Notes under the pieces: model-generated
Databases searched by the model: none
What the model was told of the DNA's origin: nothing
Seen by the model: only the letters and a program-made list of their open reading frames with translations
Assembly (NCBI GenBank): GCA_963783085.1
Contig: CAWAMJ010000005.1
Location: 62,001 to 126,000 of the forward strand
Source of the DNA: CAVYUC01 sp963783085
Lineage (GTDB): Bacteria > Bacteroidota > Bacteroidia > Bacteroidales > Prolixibacteraceae
DNA: 64,000 bases
Reading direction: 5' to 3'
Position numbers and translations under genes: made by a program
Shown: positions 25,450 through 34,918 of the stretch, one piece after another
Layout: each line of letters opens with the position of its first letter
Position numbering within the stretch: position 1 is the first letter of the stretch

Positions 25450-26576
25450 TTAATTTCCTGGTAATAATACATTTGTCCGTTGGTAAGTTGCGGATAGAAA
25501 ATAGTGATTAAATCGTGTAAAACCAAATTTGGATGTACCGTGCCACTTTCCCAAAAATCGTTGCCGCCATGTTTGCTGAGCCCTTTTATGTTGTTGAAGA
25601 CCTTGCCGCGTTTAAATACGCCAAAGTTTTCAAACCGCTGGTCAGTGGAAAGAATTTCGGGTTTTGAAGATAAATTTCCCATGTTAATCCAAACATCGGC
25701 TTTATTTCCCCAGGTCAGCGCCTGCTCAAATGAAACGACGTAACTTTCGTGCGATTGGTTTTTTTTGCCCAGGTAATCGCCGCCGGCATCTTCAATTAAA
25801 TTTGCCATGTAAGAATTGGCTCCGGGAACCCACCACGAATCTTTGTAAGGCGATCCGACCAGCACTTTTGGATGATTAGTCTGGCCGGCAGCCAATTTTT
25901 TCAGTTTTCGATATTGTTGTTCAATTTCCGAAAAATATTTTTCGGCCTGGCTTTTCTTATCGAATAGCGCACCGATAAATTTTATCCATTCCGCTTTTCC
26001 CAATGGCGATTCTTCGAGGTATTCGGCAACCATAACAACAGGAATCCCCAATTCCTCCAGCTTTCGGACGTAACCGGTAACCTCGCTGCCAATTCCGTAA
26101 ACCATAACCAGTTCCGGTTGCCGGGCCACAATCAGTTCGTAATTCAGATTTTGTCCGTAACCAACATCAACCACGTTTCCCTCCGACATTTCCTGCCTGA
26201 TTTTTTCATTGGAAACATATTGTTTGCCGGAGATTCCGACCACAGCGCCGGTTTCGTCCAAAACATCCAAAAAAGCAAGGTGGGTTGTCGACATGCAAAT
26301 TACCCGTTCAACCGGCGTACGAATAATTTTTCTCCCGGAAATCGAATCCGGTACCGGTTCATTTTTACCGACCAGGAAATATTCAACGGAAATATTTTGC
26401 GCTTTTTCCCAGGGATTAAAAACCGTAAGTTGTTGATAGTTATCAGTTTCTTCGATTCGAAAACCTTTTGCATAGTGATTGGACGTTCGCCTTTGGTTTT
26501 GCTGTTCATTTTTAGTGGAACAGCCAACCAAAAGCAGGATTTGAATCAATAACAGGGAATTGAGTCGTATAAACAT
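25446..26576 (-). CDS. ABC transporter substrate-binding lipoprotein (iron complex/cobalamin type)
   Basis: A periplasmic-binding lipoprotein (LLVGC lipobox, Cys near residue 19) of the class III FepB/BtuF type. It contains RVICMSTTHLAFLDVLDE, GYGQNLNYELIVARQPELVMVYG, a long backbone helix and ALTWGNKADVWINMG. The ligand cannot be told from sequence. I prefer the ATG at 26576, two bases after the protease stop; a GTG at 26585 would overlap it. It heads the binding protein-permease-ATPase set. Confidence 0.88.
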   Translation of the reverse strand: MFIRLNSLLLIQILLLVGCSTKNEQQNQRRTSNHYAKGFRIEETDNYQQLTVFNPWEKAQNISVEYFLVGKNEPVPDSISGRKIIRTPVERVICMSTTHLAFLDVLDETGAVVGISGKQYVSNEKIRQEMSEGNVVDVGYGQNLNYELIVARQPELVMVYGIGSEVTGYVRKLEELGIPVVMVAEYLEESPLGKAEWIKFIGALFDKKSQAEKYFSEIEQQYRKLKKLAAGQTNHPKVLVGSPYKDSWWVPGANSYMANLIEDAGGDYLGKKNQSHESYVVSFEQALTWGNKADVWINMGNLSSKPEILSTDQRFENFGVFKRGKVFNNIKGLSKHGGNDFWESGTVHPNLVLHDLITIFYPQLTNGQMYYYQEIK

Positions 26577-26578
26577 TT

Positions 26579-28756
26579 TTACCACGGAACAAAAGAAATT
26601 TTCGTGCTTTTAGAACCTTTTTCTGTTTTCAACCGCACAAAATAAATCCCGGGAACATTTCCCGATAAATCAATCCGAACCTTTTTATCTTCCAGGTTCG
26701 AAAACTGAACCTCTACCTGTTGTCCGATCAGATTGAAAACTGCGATATTTTCCAGCTTTATATCGTGCGCCGATTCGAGTGTAAAATCAGATTGAACGGG
26801 ATTCGGGTAGATCAGAATTTCCTCGGTATTATTTATCAGCGGGGAATCGGTTGCATTTTCATTGATGTTGCACAACAACAACTCCATCACGTTCGACATC
26901 GAATAATTATCGACGTTGGCGTTTTTAAAATTCTGCCAGGCGCCGTCCTGTTTAAAGAAGAAGTTGTTTTCTCTTTCAGGCGATCTCAGCGACTGGTACA
27001 AAACGAAGGAATCCAGCGGTTGCATGTTGCTTAATTCAAAACCGACGAAGAAGGTATCGGCCGGCATCAGTACCTTATTGAACCCAATCAGGTTCATCGC
27101 ATCTTCAGCTAAATCTTTTATCCGGATATCATCGCTGTAAATCAATTTTTTCGGAACATTGCCGCCATTGTAAACTTTAACGGTAATTATGCTGTTCGTG
27201 CCATTCCCGTTGTTTTTTATTTTGCCCACACCCAGCGAAACGCCGGAAAGTTGTTCATTTCCTTCTACTGAAAACCGTTCGGTGAATTCGGTAATTCCAA
27301 CGTTGTTTGTTCCACCCCAGTAGCCTTCAAACTCCCCGAAATTGGTAATGGGAACGTTGGAGTGAATATCCTGTTCATCAAGATTGGTAAAAGCGCCGCA
27401 TAAATTTTCATCAGAATAAGGCCTTTTGCCGTCGATTTCCAGCGAACCGGTATTGAAGGGATCAAGCCAGCATTTGAGTTGTTTGGTAGAATCCGATTTA
27501 AAATTCCATGCCAAATCGAAGCGCGAAAAATAATCTTTAACCGGATTTGAACAGGTTGCCAAACCTCCGGTTAACGTACCAATCAGCCGGTCGTTATGAT
27601 CGAAAAGCGGCCCTCCGGAAGATCCGTTTTCTGTTACGCCGCCTTCCCAGCGCAGAACTTTAAAGAACCCATTCGAAATGTAGTTGTTGTTAAAACCCGA
27701 AAACTGAGGCGGATCGTTGTCGTACGCAATTTTTTTTATGTCGCCCTGCGGATGATGGATACTGAATGTGGAATCAGGAATTTTACCCTGCCGGTCCCAG
27801 CCTGCGAAATACGGGTGATATTCCGGTGGCGGCACAAGCGTCATTTCCGCAAGCGCAAAATCAAGGCTGTCGAACTGGGCTTTCATTATTGCGCCGGAAA
27901 CCGACTGCGAAGGATCGCCGTCGAGCGGAGCGCAGTAAGGGCTTTCGTAATTAAATGTGTAAACCGTTGTTTCAGCGTATTCCCATTTGTCGTAACAATG
28001 TGCAGCCGAAATGATGTAAGGCCTGTTATCTTCGGCAACATTATTAACTAACGTACCGGTACAAATTTCGCTGCCGTTAACAATCAGGCGGCAAACCGCA
28101 TCTTTCACTTCCTTGTTTTTACCCACGTCGCAATTGACGTCAATGTTGCATTCTCCGGCGGTTTTGTTCAACGGTCTTCGTTCATCATATTTCAGAATGC
28201 CCAAAAAATCGTGGTTAACTTTTGCGATGATAAAATTATCAGCAGTTTTAAGTGGTTTGGGAACTTCATATTGAACGGTAATTTCATCGCCGGCAATCGG
28301 TGAAACGGCAAATTTCCCCGAAGGTTTGTTGTTGTATGAAGTGAAAGCCCCCAGCAGATGACTTTGATCATTGTTGTACAGAAATAGCCGGGCGCCTTGC
28401 GGCAGGTTAAAATTATGGAAGATGAGGTTGATTGACTTTGCTCCTTCCGACCTGATTTTTAATTTCCAAACCAGGTAACCATTGCCTGCATCCAGCCAGG
28501 TACCCGAATTTTCGGGTGTAAAATTCACCTCGAAAGCGTGTGCAAAATGAACCGGTTTCAATCGCGGTTCTGAGATGTCAGTCCTGGTATACTGCTGTAC
28601 CAATTGTGTGTTATTTACCGGCGGCATTTCTTTAACTGGAATTCCCGCACTTTTTAATACATTTGTTTCCAATGGCTTACCTCCTTCCGAAATTTGACCA
28701 ACCGTTACATTCACGGCAAAAATTAATCCGGTAAGGATGAAAAAAACACGGTGCAT
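26579..28756 (-). CDS. Lysyl-endopeptidase-like serine protease with T9SS sorting domain
   Basis: A 725-residue secreted chymotrypsin-fold protease. Signal peptide 1-20, then a beta-rich propeptide to about 200. The protease domain carries the triad H253 (IISAAHCYD), D299 (FDSLDFALAE) and S380 (NGSSGGPLFD). A jelly-roll-like region follows (470-640), then a type IX secretion C-terminal sorting domain (IYPNPVQSDFTLES ... GIYFVRLKTEKGSKS). The pattern matches Bacteroidetes homologues of Achromobacter lysyl endopeptidase. It sits immediately before the importer genes and may be cotranscribed. Confidence 0.92.
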   Translation of the reverse strand: MHRVFFILTGLIFAVNVTVGQISEGGKPLETNVLKSAGIPVKEMPPVNNTQLVQQYTRTDISEPRLKPVHFAHAFEVNFTPENSGTWLDAGNGYLVWKLKIRSEGAKSINLIFHNFNLPQGARLFLYNNDQSHLLGAFTSYNNKPSGKFAVSPIAGDEITVQYEVPKPLKTADNFIIAKVNHDFLGILKYDERRPLNKTAGECNIDVNCDVGKNKEVKDAVCRLIVNGSEICTGTLVNNVAEDNRPYIISAAHCYDKWEYAETTVYTFNYESPYCAPLDGDPSQSVSGAIMKAQFDSLDFALAEMTLVPPPEYHPYFAGWDRQGKIPDSTFSIHHPQGDIKKIAYDNDPPQFSGFNNNYISNGFFKVLRWEGGVTENGSSGGPLFDHNDRLIGTLTGGLATCSNPVKDYFSRFDLAWNFKSDSTKQLKCWLDPFNTGSLEIDGKRPYSDENLCGAFTNLDEQDIHSNVPITNFGEFEGYWGGTNNVGITEFTERFSVEGNEQLSGVSLGVGKIKNNGNGTNSIITVKVYNGGNVPKKLIYSDDIRIKDLAEDAMNLIGFNKVLMPADTFFVGFELSNMQPLDSFVLYQSLRSPERENNFFFKQDGAWQNFKNANVDNYSMSNVMELLLCNINENATDSPLINNTEEILIYPNPVQSDFTLESAHDIKLENIAVFNLIGQQVEVQFSNLEDKKVRIDLSGNVPGIYFVRLKTEKGSKSTKISFVPW

Positions 28757-28774
28757 AAGTTTTTACATTTTTGC

Positions 28775-28782
28775 CAAAGTTA
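28775..28782 (-). promoter_or_regulatory. Candidate -7 box of the T9SS protease gene
   Basis: On the minus strand the sequence is TAACTTTG, matching TAnnTTTG. Transcription would start near 28769, thirteen bases before the ATG at 28756. No good -33 element was found. Confidence 0.35.
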
Positions 28783-28931
28783 ACATTTATAACCGGAGAA
28801 CATTATCCTCTATTTTCAAATCCGCCCATCAATTTTTATTTCGTCTCAACTTTTAATTTGACTTTGGTGTTAATAGGTAAATAACTTACAGAGTCTTTTT
28901 AATTGAAGTCTAACCATTTAATGCTTACATT

Positions 28932-29327
28932 ATGAAATTTAACAAAATTCTCCCCGGTGTATTTGTTATTGTACTGATTGCAATTTTTATGATCGGCACA
29001 TCTGGTACCCAGGAACCTGAACTCACCAATCTGCAAATGCCGGATCATGTAAAATCGATTGTTGAAAATAAATGTTTCGGATGCCACAACACAGATTCGA
29101 AAAATGAAGACGCCAAAGAAAAACTCGATTTCAAAACCCTGAATGACCTCAACAACTTTAAAAAAGTTGGCAAATTAAGAGACATTGCCGATATTTTGGA
29201 AGAAGGTAAAATGCCGCCGAAAAAGTTTCTCGACATGCATCCGGAAAAAAAACTTACCAATGAAGAAACAGCCGCACTAACCGCTTGGGTAAATACAGAA
29301 GCGGGGAAAATTATTGGAAGTAACTAA
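28932..29327 (+). CDS. Haem-binding domain protein (CxxCH), first copy
   Basis: A 131-residue protein with an N-terminal membrane anchor or signal (residues 6-24) and a CFGCH haem-binding motif at C48/C51/H52. The rest matches the Haem_bd family: GKMPPKKFLDMHPEKKLTNEETAALTAWVN, a C-terminal distal segment with a conserved methionine. It would be a periplasmic c-type haem protein. The next gene is a related copy, and both follow the same direction, so an electron-transfer or haem-sensing role is likely but not shown. Confidence 0.83.
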   Translation: MKFNKILPGVFVIVLIAIFMIGTSGTQEPELTNLQMPDHVKSIVENKCFGCHNTDSKNEDAKEKLDFKTLNDLNNFKKVGKLRDIADILEEGKMPPKKFLDMHPEKKLTNEETAALTAWVNTEAGKIIGSN

Positions 29328-29374
29328 TCGCAAATTAGCGGAACGGTTGAAAACGATAGTTACAAAAAGTATAC

Positions 29375-29845
29375 ATGAAAAAAATCGTAATAATTTTTGC
29401 TGTTTTATTGATTGCCGTATTTGTTGTCGTTCAGTTTTTTCAACCCGAAAAAAATGAAGGCGAAGTAACTGCCGACCATTTGTTTAGTCAGGAGGATGTG
29501 CCGGAAAATATAAAAACAATGCTCCAAACATCCTGTCTCGACTGCCATTCAAACCAAACAAACTATTTATGGTATCATCGTGTTTCGCCTGTTTCGTGGT
29601 TGATTAGCGGTCACATCAGGGACGGAAAAGACGAACTGAACCTTTCGGAGTGGAGCAAAATGGATGTTTACGACAAATTGGAATCGCTGGAAGATATGTG
29701 CAAGGAAGTGGAACGCGGGAAAATGCCAATAAAGCCATATTTAAGAATGCACCCCAAAGCAAAGTTGAGCGAAGAACAAAAGAAAGAACTATGCGCCTGG
29801 TCTGAAAAGTTGAGCGAAAAACTGATGGAACAGGCCATGCAGTAG
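29375..29845 (+). CDS. Haem-binding domain protein (CxxCH), second copy
   Basis: A 156-residue relative of the previous gene with an N-terminal anchor (residues 3-21), CLDCH at C54/C57/H58, the family motif TNYLWYHRVSPVSWLISGHIRDGKDELNLSEW, and a GKMPIKPYLRMHPKAKLSEEQK tail. This is the full Haem_bd (cytochrome c-like) architecture, while the upstream copy lacks the W-Y-H-R-V-S-P segment. Spacing of 47 bases suggests cotranscription. Confidence 0.85.
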   Translation: MKKIVIIFAVLLIAVFVVVQFFQPEKNEGEVTADHLFSQEDVPENIKTMLQTSCLDCHSNQTNYLWYHRVSPVSWLISGHIRDGKDELNLSEWSKMDVYDKLESLEDMCKEVERGKMPIKPYLRMHPKAKLSEEQKKELCAWSEKLSEKLMEQAMQ

Positions 29846-29894
29846 ATTTTAAGCAGGATAATATTTCTCCTTTCATTTTTGTAACCCTAACTTT

Positions 29895-30036
29895 GAGCCC
29901 ACTCCGAAAAGTCAAAAACCCCTAAATCCCCTAAAGGGGACTTTGAAGAGTTCATTGATTTTCAGCAAGTTCCCCTTTAGGAGTTAGGGGTAAAGAAGTT
30001 GAAAATCAATGAACACAGACTTTTCGGAGCAGACTC
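29895..30036 (+). mobile_element. MITE-like element, copy A (142 bp)
   Basis: The ends form imperfect terminal inverted repeats (GAGCCCACTCCGAAAAGTC at 29895-29913; its complement at 30018-30036, 16 of 19 matching). A perfect inner inverted repeat of 15 bases (GTTCATTGATTTTCA, 29950-29964 and 30000-30014) and CCCCT/AGGGG hairpins lie inside. The same sequence, without one end, occurs reversed at 47021-47150. No transposase is encoded. It sits directly in front of the Thr-editing gene. Confidence 0.75.
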
Positions 30037-30073
30037 AATTTTGCAGGTGAACAACCACATAAGAACAATTCGC

Positions 30074-30487
30074 ATGAAAGTTTTGGTAATGTATGTCGAC
30101 AAATTCGCTTACGCTCCGGCACAAAAAAACCTGGAATCAACAGAAGAAATTACGGAAGGCGCCGTTTTCACCAATTCGGTTCTGGCTTTTATTCAGGTAG
30201 AGGAAAACGACGAGGAAAACGATGTGAAAAGCCGCGAAAAAAAACTGGTTAACCACCTGAAATGGGCGGCGAGAAAGAATGATTGTAAAAAAGTAATTCT
30301 GCATTCTTTTGCTCATCTTTCCGAATCAAAGGCATCGGTAGAATTTACAAAGGCGATTTTTGATGCTGCAGAAAAACGGTTGCAGAATGCCGGATTTGAG
30401 ACCGCACAAACACCCTTTGGCTATTTTCTTGATTTGGAAATAAAAGCGCCGGGTTATTCGCTGGCGAGAATCTGGGCGGCGCTGTAA
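30074..30487 (+). CDS. Free-standing archaeal-type threonyl-tRNA editing domain protein
   Basis: A 137-residue protein that resembles the N-terminal editing domain of archaeal ThrRS (tRNA-Thr_ED), which hydrolyses mischarged Ser-tRNA(Thr) and has a D-aminoacyl-tRNA deacylase fold. Marks are MKVLVMYVDKFAYAP, the strand KKVILHSFAHLSESKAS and QTPFGYFLDLEIKAPGYSLARIW. I chose the ATG at 30074, because the reading from 29999 runs inside the MITE-like element. No aminoacylation domain is attached, so it would edit in trans. Confidence 0.82.
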   Translation: MKVLVMYVDKFAYAPAQKNLESTEEITEGAVFTNSVLAFIQVEENDEENDVKSREKKLVNHLKWAARKNDCKKVILHSFAHLSESKASVEFTKAIFDAAEKRLQNAGFETAQTPFGYFLDLEIKAPGYSLARIWAAL

Positions 30488-31147
30488 CTATAATGTTTTC
30501 ACCTGAATATTTTTAATTGCCGCCGTGGTAGTCCACGATGCAATTCCAAACGGCCGCGACAAACCAACTTCCGGACGGATAAAAATCCGGTGGCCGGCGA
30601 AGTTAAAATCAACTACTTTTTCCTGGTCAACCCAGGCTTCAATTTTTTCCGGTACAACCCGCAGCCGGATGTGGTACCAGGTATCTTTTTCAAATCGCAT
30701 CAGCGTTTTGGTGCTGTTTTCCGAAGCATCTCTGTTGTCGATGGTGCTGAGACCGACTACCGGCCCTCCCCAGCCGCCTACAATTAATGAGCAAAAGGTG
30801 GTGTCCACCGGAAAAGTCAATCCACAGAAAAAGTCGTTGCCGGAGATTTTTTGTGCGTCGAGTTCTACTTCATAGTTCATCACCGGGAAATCGCCCGCCC
30901 AGGTAACGCCCGTAAGTCCGTCGCCCATTCCCAGCACAATTTCGTCACCCGAAACCTGCACCGGGCCCTGTGTTCCAAAGTTGGTAATTTCCCATTGATG
31001 CAGCGGCTTACCGTCTATCTCCATTGTTCCGTTCTCTATCGTATTTCCTGTACGCTCCTGTTTATCTGGTTTCGATGTGTTTCTGCAACCGGAAAATACC
31101 AGTGCCGGAATCAACGAAATCATCATTATCCAATAAATTATTTTCAT
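30488..31147 (-). CDS. DUF1080-like lipoprotein
   Basis: A 219-residue lipoprotein (lipobox FSGC, Cys21). The mature part is a concanavalin-like beta-sandwich in the manner of DUF1080 (3-keto-disaccharide hydrolase / LamG-like) proteins: DFPVMNYEVELDAQKISGNDFF, CSLIVGGWGG, WYHIRLRVVPEKIEAWVDQEKVVDF, GIASWTTTAAIKNIQ. Function in carbohydrate binding or hydrolysis is plausible but unproven. Its stop touches the Thr-editing gene's stop, convergent with no space for a terminator. Confidence 0.75.
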   Translation of the reverse strand: MKIIYWIMMISLIPALVFSGCRNTSKPDKQERTGNTIENGTMEIDGKPLHQWEITNFGTQGPVQVSGDEIVLGMGDGLTGVTWAGDFPVMNYEVELDAQKISGNDFFCGLTFPVDTTFCSLIVGGWGGPVVGLSTIDNRDASENSTKTLMRFEKDTWYHIRLRVVPEKIEAWVDQEKVVDFNFAGHRIFIRPEVGLSRPFGIASWTTTAAIKNIQVKTL

Positions 31148-31456
31148 TTTAAATAACTTTGTTTTTTTAGTTGCTTTTCAACAGACAATATAGTTTATAT
31201 CTCATCAAAAATCAAGAAGTTAATGCTTTCCTGATCTTTGGTGTGAAAATGGTTCAAGGCAGCAGTCACAGAGGGTTAAAGGTTTTTTGTCAACATTCAT
31301 CTCTAAAAGTTGTTATTTGATCCAGTATGAAGATGATTTGAATTCATTTTGAATAATGGTTCATTTCAGAGGTTTCAAAAAAGCAACAGACGGGAAACAT
31401 GTTTTGAGAATAAGACGTTAAGTAAAAAAAGTGATTTAGGTTAATCGACTAATGCG
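31148..31456. other. Intergenic region upstream of the hybrid kinase
   Basis: About 300 bases between two divergent genes. It is AT-rich and contains no repeat, RNA gene or clear TAnnTTTG box that I can identify. It must hold the promoters of both genes. Confidence 0.4.
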
Positions 31457-33886
31457 ATGAACAACGACTTAAAAACAAATCTGGATCAAATAACCAATTT
31501 AATCAGCGAATTAAAAAACGGGGAAATAAGCCCGGAAAGGACGGACGAAGTTATGCAATCGCTGGCATTGCTTACCCAAAGTTTAATGTCGGAGCAGCTA
31601 AAATTGCAGAAACTGCCGGATGTAAACGTTGAGAATTTAAAGCACGACGCTTCACTTTACTTCGACGGCAATTTCACCGTTATGCGGTATACCGGCGCTT
31701 TTAAAAACATTTTTGGCAACAGCAAACAGAAAATTATGCCAAAGCTGGACGAAATTTTCGAACCTGGCGCTATTGAAGTTATTAAGGAAAAGGTAGCTGA
31801 ATTACAACATACCAATCAGCCGCAAACATTAGAATCGCAGGTCATCTCCAAAAATGGTATTCTACTCCCGGTGAATGTTTATCTTGAAAAGATAGTTCTT
31901 GGCAACCAACAGGAATTAATTGCAGCAGGAATTATATTTTCCGGCAGAAATCCGGGCGACCTGAAAGATTATCAGGAAATTCTGATTGAAAATCTCCCGG
32001 ACATGGATGTTTATTTGTTCGATACTAATTTCAGATATATTCTGGCGGGTGGGAGAGAGAAGGAGCGGTTTAAACTGAGTAATTCTTTTTTTACCGGCAA
32101 AACGTTGTTCCAGGTATACGACGAATCAACACAGAAACGCCTTTATCCGTTCTACCGTAATGCCCTCGACGGAAAATCGTCGGAAGGAGAAGTGCGCATT
32201 TACGACGAAATTTATTTTATCAGTTCCACACCGGTGCGCGATTTGAGCAACGAAGTGGTTGGCGGCGCATTAATTGCGCACAACGTATCAAAAGAAAAAG
32301 AAGTTGAAAAAAACCTGATTACAGCAAAAAAGGAAGCCGAGGAAGCCGACCAGGCAAAATCACTTTTTTTGGCTAAGCTGAGCCACGAAATTCGCACGCC
32401 GCTTAATGCGATTATTGGTTTTACCGATTTGCTGAAAAAAACAGAACTTACTGAAAAACAGGAGAAATACCGGCACCTGATAAATGAATCGTCTGAACAT
32501 TTACTTTCCGTGGTAAATGAAATAATATTCCTTTTCAAACTAAATATGGGCAAAGTTTTCATTGAAAATGTACCTGTAAATGTGCCGCAACTGATTCGCA
32601 ATTTACACGACTCCCTGATCCTGAAAGTCAAAGAAAAAGGATTGAAAACAAATGTGTTTATCGAGCACAGCGTTCCGGAACTTCTAACCGGCGATGCTGT
32701 GAGATTGAAGCAGATAATATCGAACCTGTTGACGAATGCCATCAAATTTACCGATACAGGCGGTATTTCCATCAGCGTAACTACGGAGAATAAAGACGAA
32801 GAACGCATCTTTTTGCGGTTCGATGTTCATGACACAGGAATGGGAATTGAAAAGGAAGATTTACACCGGATTTTCGACGAATTTGCACAAACCGATTTAA
32901 ACATAAACCAGTCGGGCAAAGGAATCGGACTGGGACTGAATATTACCAAAAAGCTGGTGGAATTGCTCAGTGGCCGCATTCAGGTGGAAAGCCGGCCGCA
33001 CAAAGGTTCAACATTTTCCGTAATCATTCCGTTTTGGTTTTCAACCTCAGACGGTCTGCGGAAAGAAAAGGACTATAAAATCGAATTCGCCCTGCTAAAA
33101 GGAAAAAAGGTGCTTTTCGCCGACGATGATGAAAACAACATTTTGCTGGCCGAATCGATTTTGGGTGACTGGGGCACTGATTTCGAAATCGCCCGAAATG
33201 GCCTGGAAGCGCTGGAAAGGTTGCGTGCAACAAAGTTTGATTTGGCGCTGCTTGATATTCACATGCCTGTTTTTTCGGGAATGGAAGTAGTCGAAAAAAT
33301 CAGAAACGAGCCAAATAATTTGAACCGTGACACAAAAATTATTGCGGTTACTGCAAATATATTGCGAAGCGATATCAACAAATACCTCGAAAAAGGCTTC
33401 AATAACTATGTTCTTAAACCATTCAGGGAGAAAGGTTTATACAATACAATCTGTAATGTGCTTTTTAAAGATGATAATTTGAGTGTAAAGCTGCCGGAGC
33501 CGGAAACACCATCTGCGGCAAGTGCCGGTGATCAAATCATTTTCGATACTTCTCCCTTGCTTCAAAATGCCAGTGGAAATACCGAATTCTTCAATAAAAT
33601 GATTAACACGTTCGTTGAAAATACCAAAATCACTATTCAGGAATTCGAATCCGGATTAAAAAACCAAAACTGGGCATTTATTGGGGAAAAAGCACACAAG
33701 GCAATTCCTTCTTTTAAATATTTCGGACTTACACCGGTAGTGGAAAATTTAAATAAACTTGAAAATAAGATACTGCGGGAAAAAGAATATGATAATCTGG
33801 AAGAACCGGTAAAAGAATTAATTAACGATCTGAAACAGGTAACCGATATAGCCAGCCGGTCGTTACTGGAAGATGAAATACACTAA
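31457..33886 (+). CDS. Hybrid sensor histidine kinase with receiver and HPt domains
   Basis: An 809-residue soluble hybrid kinase. Two PAS-like domains (about 55-165 and 170-285) lead to HisKA with the phospho-accepting H310 in AKLSHEIRTPLN, an HATPase domain (about 410-525; NLLTNAIKFTD, DTGMGI, GKGIGLGL), a receiver domain (about 550-670; phospho-acceptor D600, conserved K654 in LKPF), and a C-terminal HPt domain with H747 (EKAHKAIPSF). This full phosphorelay on one chain lacks membrane segments and thus senses a cytoplasmic signal. No output gene is adjacent except the receiver-like gene downstream. Confidence 0.9.
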   Translation: MNNDLKTNLDQITNLISELKNGEISPERTDEVMQSLALLTQSLMSEQLKLQKLPDVNVENLKHDASLYFDGNFTVMRYTGAFKNIFGNSKQKIMPKLDEIFEPGAIEVIKEKVAELQHTNQPQTLESQVISKNGILLPVNVYLEKIVLGNQQELIAAGIIFSGRNPGDLKDYQEILIENLPDMDVYLFDTNFRYILAGGREKERFKLSNSFFTGKTLFQVYDESTQKRLYPFYRNALDGKSSEGEVRIYDEIYFISSTPVRDLSNEVVGGALIAHNVSKEKEVEKNLITAKKEAEEADQAKSLFLAKLSHEIRTPLNAIIGFTDLLKKTELTEKQEKYRHLINESSEHLLSVVNEIIFLFKLNMGKVFIENVPVNVPQLIRNLHDSLILKVKEKGLKTNVFIEHSVPELLTGDAVRLKQIISNLLTNAIKFTDTGGISISVTTENKDEERIFLRFDVHDTGMGIEKEDLHRIFDEFAQTDLNINQSGKGIGLGLNITKKLVELLSGRIQVESRPHKGSTFSVIIPFWFSTSDGLRKEKDYKIEFALLKGKKVLFADDDENNILLAESILGDWGTDFEIARNGLEALERLRATKFDLALLDIHMPVFSGMEVVEKIRNEPNNLNRDTKIIAVTANILRSDINKYLEKGFNNYVLKPFREKGLYNTICNVLFKDDNLSVKLPEPETPSAASAGDQIIFDTSPLLQNASGNTEFFNKMINTFVENTKITIQEFESGLKNQNWAFIGEKAHKAIPSFKYFGLTPVVENLNKLENKILREKEYDNLEEPVKELINDLKQVTDIASRSLLEDEIH

Positions 33887-34064
33887 CCAAAGGCTTTTGC
33901 TGATGTTTATGAAAGGTTCCCAAACAGTTTTAAAAGCAAATGTGAAATACCTGAATTACATATTATAACCGATAACTTCCATGCTTTGTAACTACCGGCG
34001 TATGTTTACGGATGCAAATAAAATTTCCAAGGCTGAAACAAGCCGTTTTTGGAACAGAAATTGA

Positions 34065-34493
34065 ATGAAAAACCGAAATGGGAAATTAGGAATGGACCAC
34101 CGAAAAAGTAAAGTAGTTTATATTCATTCAGACAATGAGTTTCTGAAGGAGCAGAAAAAGGAGCTTAATGAAAAACACCTTGAAAAATACTTTTACCCTT
34201 TTAACAACTTCAGCGATGCGGTAGAATTTGTGGAACATACGATTTCTTCGGCTCCGAAGATTCCCCATTACATTGTTTTGGACGATAATATTCCGGAAAA
34301 CAGGTTTTCAAATGCCCTCGATAAGTTAACCGGCTTAAGTCATTACACCGATAAACTGGAAGTAATAGTAATCACCAACGACAGCGATATTAATCTGCGC
34401 AACAAAATTATGCAGTATTCTTTTGTAAGCGCTTTTCTGGTGAAACCGGTACCCGAAGATTATATTGAATTTCTGATAACCGGCGACAATTAA
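34065..34493 (+). CDS. Receiver-domain-like protein
   Basis: A 142-residue single-domain protein with a CheY-like pattern: KVVYIHSDNEFLKEQ (where the usual acidic pair is reduced to one D), YIVLDDNIPEN (phospho-site D candidate), VIVITNDSD, and SAFLVKPVPED (conserved K). The ATG at 34092 is an equally good start. It may be a diverged response regulator receiving phosphate from the hybrid kinase 180 bases upstream, which is inference. Confidence 0.68.
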   Translation: MKNRNGKLGMDHRKSKVVYIHSDNEFLKEQKKELNEKHLEKYFYPFNNFSDAVEFVEHTISSAPKIPHYIVLDDNIPENRFSNALDKLTGLSHYTDKLEVIVITNDSDINLRNKIMQYSFVSAFLVKPVPEDYIEFLITGDN

Positions 34494-34918
34494 ATCCTCC
34501 GCCGGATTGTGCAAACTTCTTGTTTCAGGCGCACAAAACCGGCAGTACATAATTTAGTTGTTGTTCACATGTTTCACAGGATGGGGAATTCCTTCTACAT
34601 GTACTCATCCGGGATAATAAAATTACAAAATCGTATTGTGCTGAGAATTACGTGTTTGTTGATATACATAGGACGTGGAAAATGAATGGAACACTTTTTT
34701 CTTAACAAATGGGGAATGACGTATAACGGATACGCACATAAAAATGCAATCGCATGGAAAAAAGGTCGTGTAAAAAGTTTGTCAAGGAAAAATGAATATA
34801 AACAACAGTTCAATTGCCAAAAATAAATGCAATGTAGGACAGCGTTTAATTTATTGAAACAAACTTAGCTGTAATACGTTCTAAAATAAAAGTTATATTA
34901 ACAGTAAAACAAAAAATC
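34494..34918. other. Intergenic region upstream of the YtxH gene
   Basis: About 420 AT-rich bases with no supported ORF. Short minus-strand frames here have no recognisable protein character. It separates the signalling genes from the YtxH/holin-like/USP cassette and presumably contains its promoter. Confidence 0.4.

Noticed and set aside
28932..29845. The two CxxCH proteins as full cytochrome c of a respiratory chain
   Set aside because: They belong to the Haem_bd type rather than classical cytochrome c, and no oxidase or reductase gene is linked.
29999..30073. N-terminal extension of the Thr-editing protein from 29999
   Set aside because: It is encoded by the MITE-like element; the family starts at the ATG at 30074.
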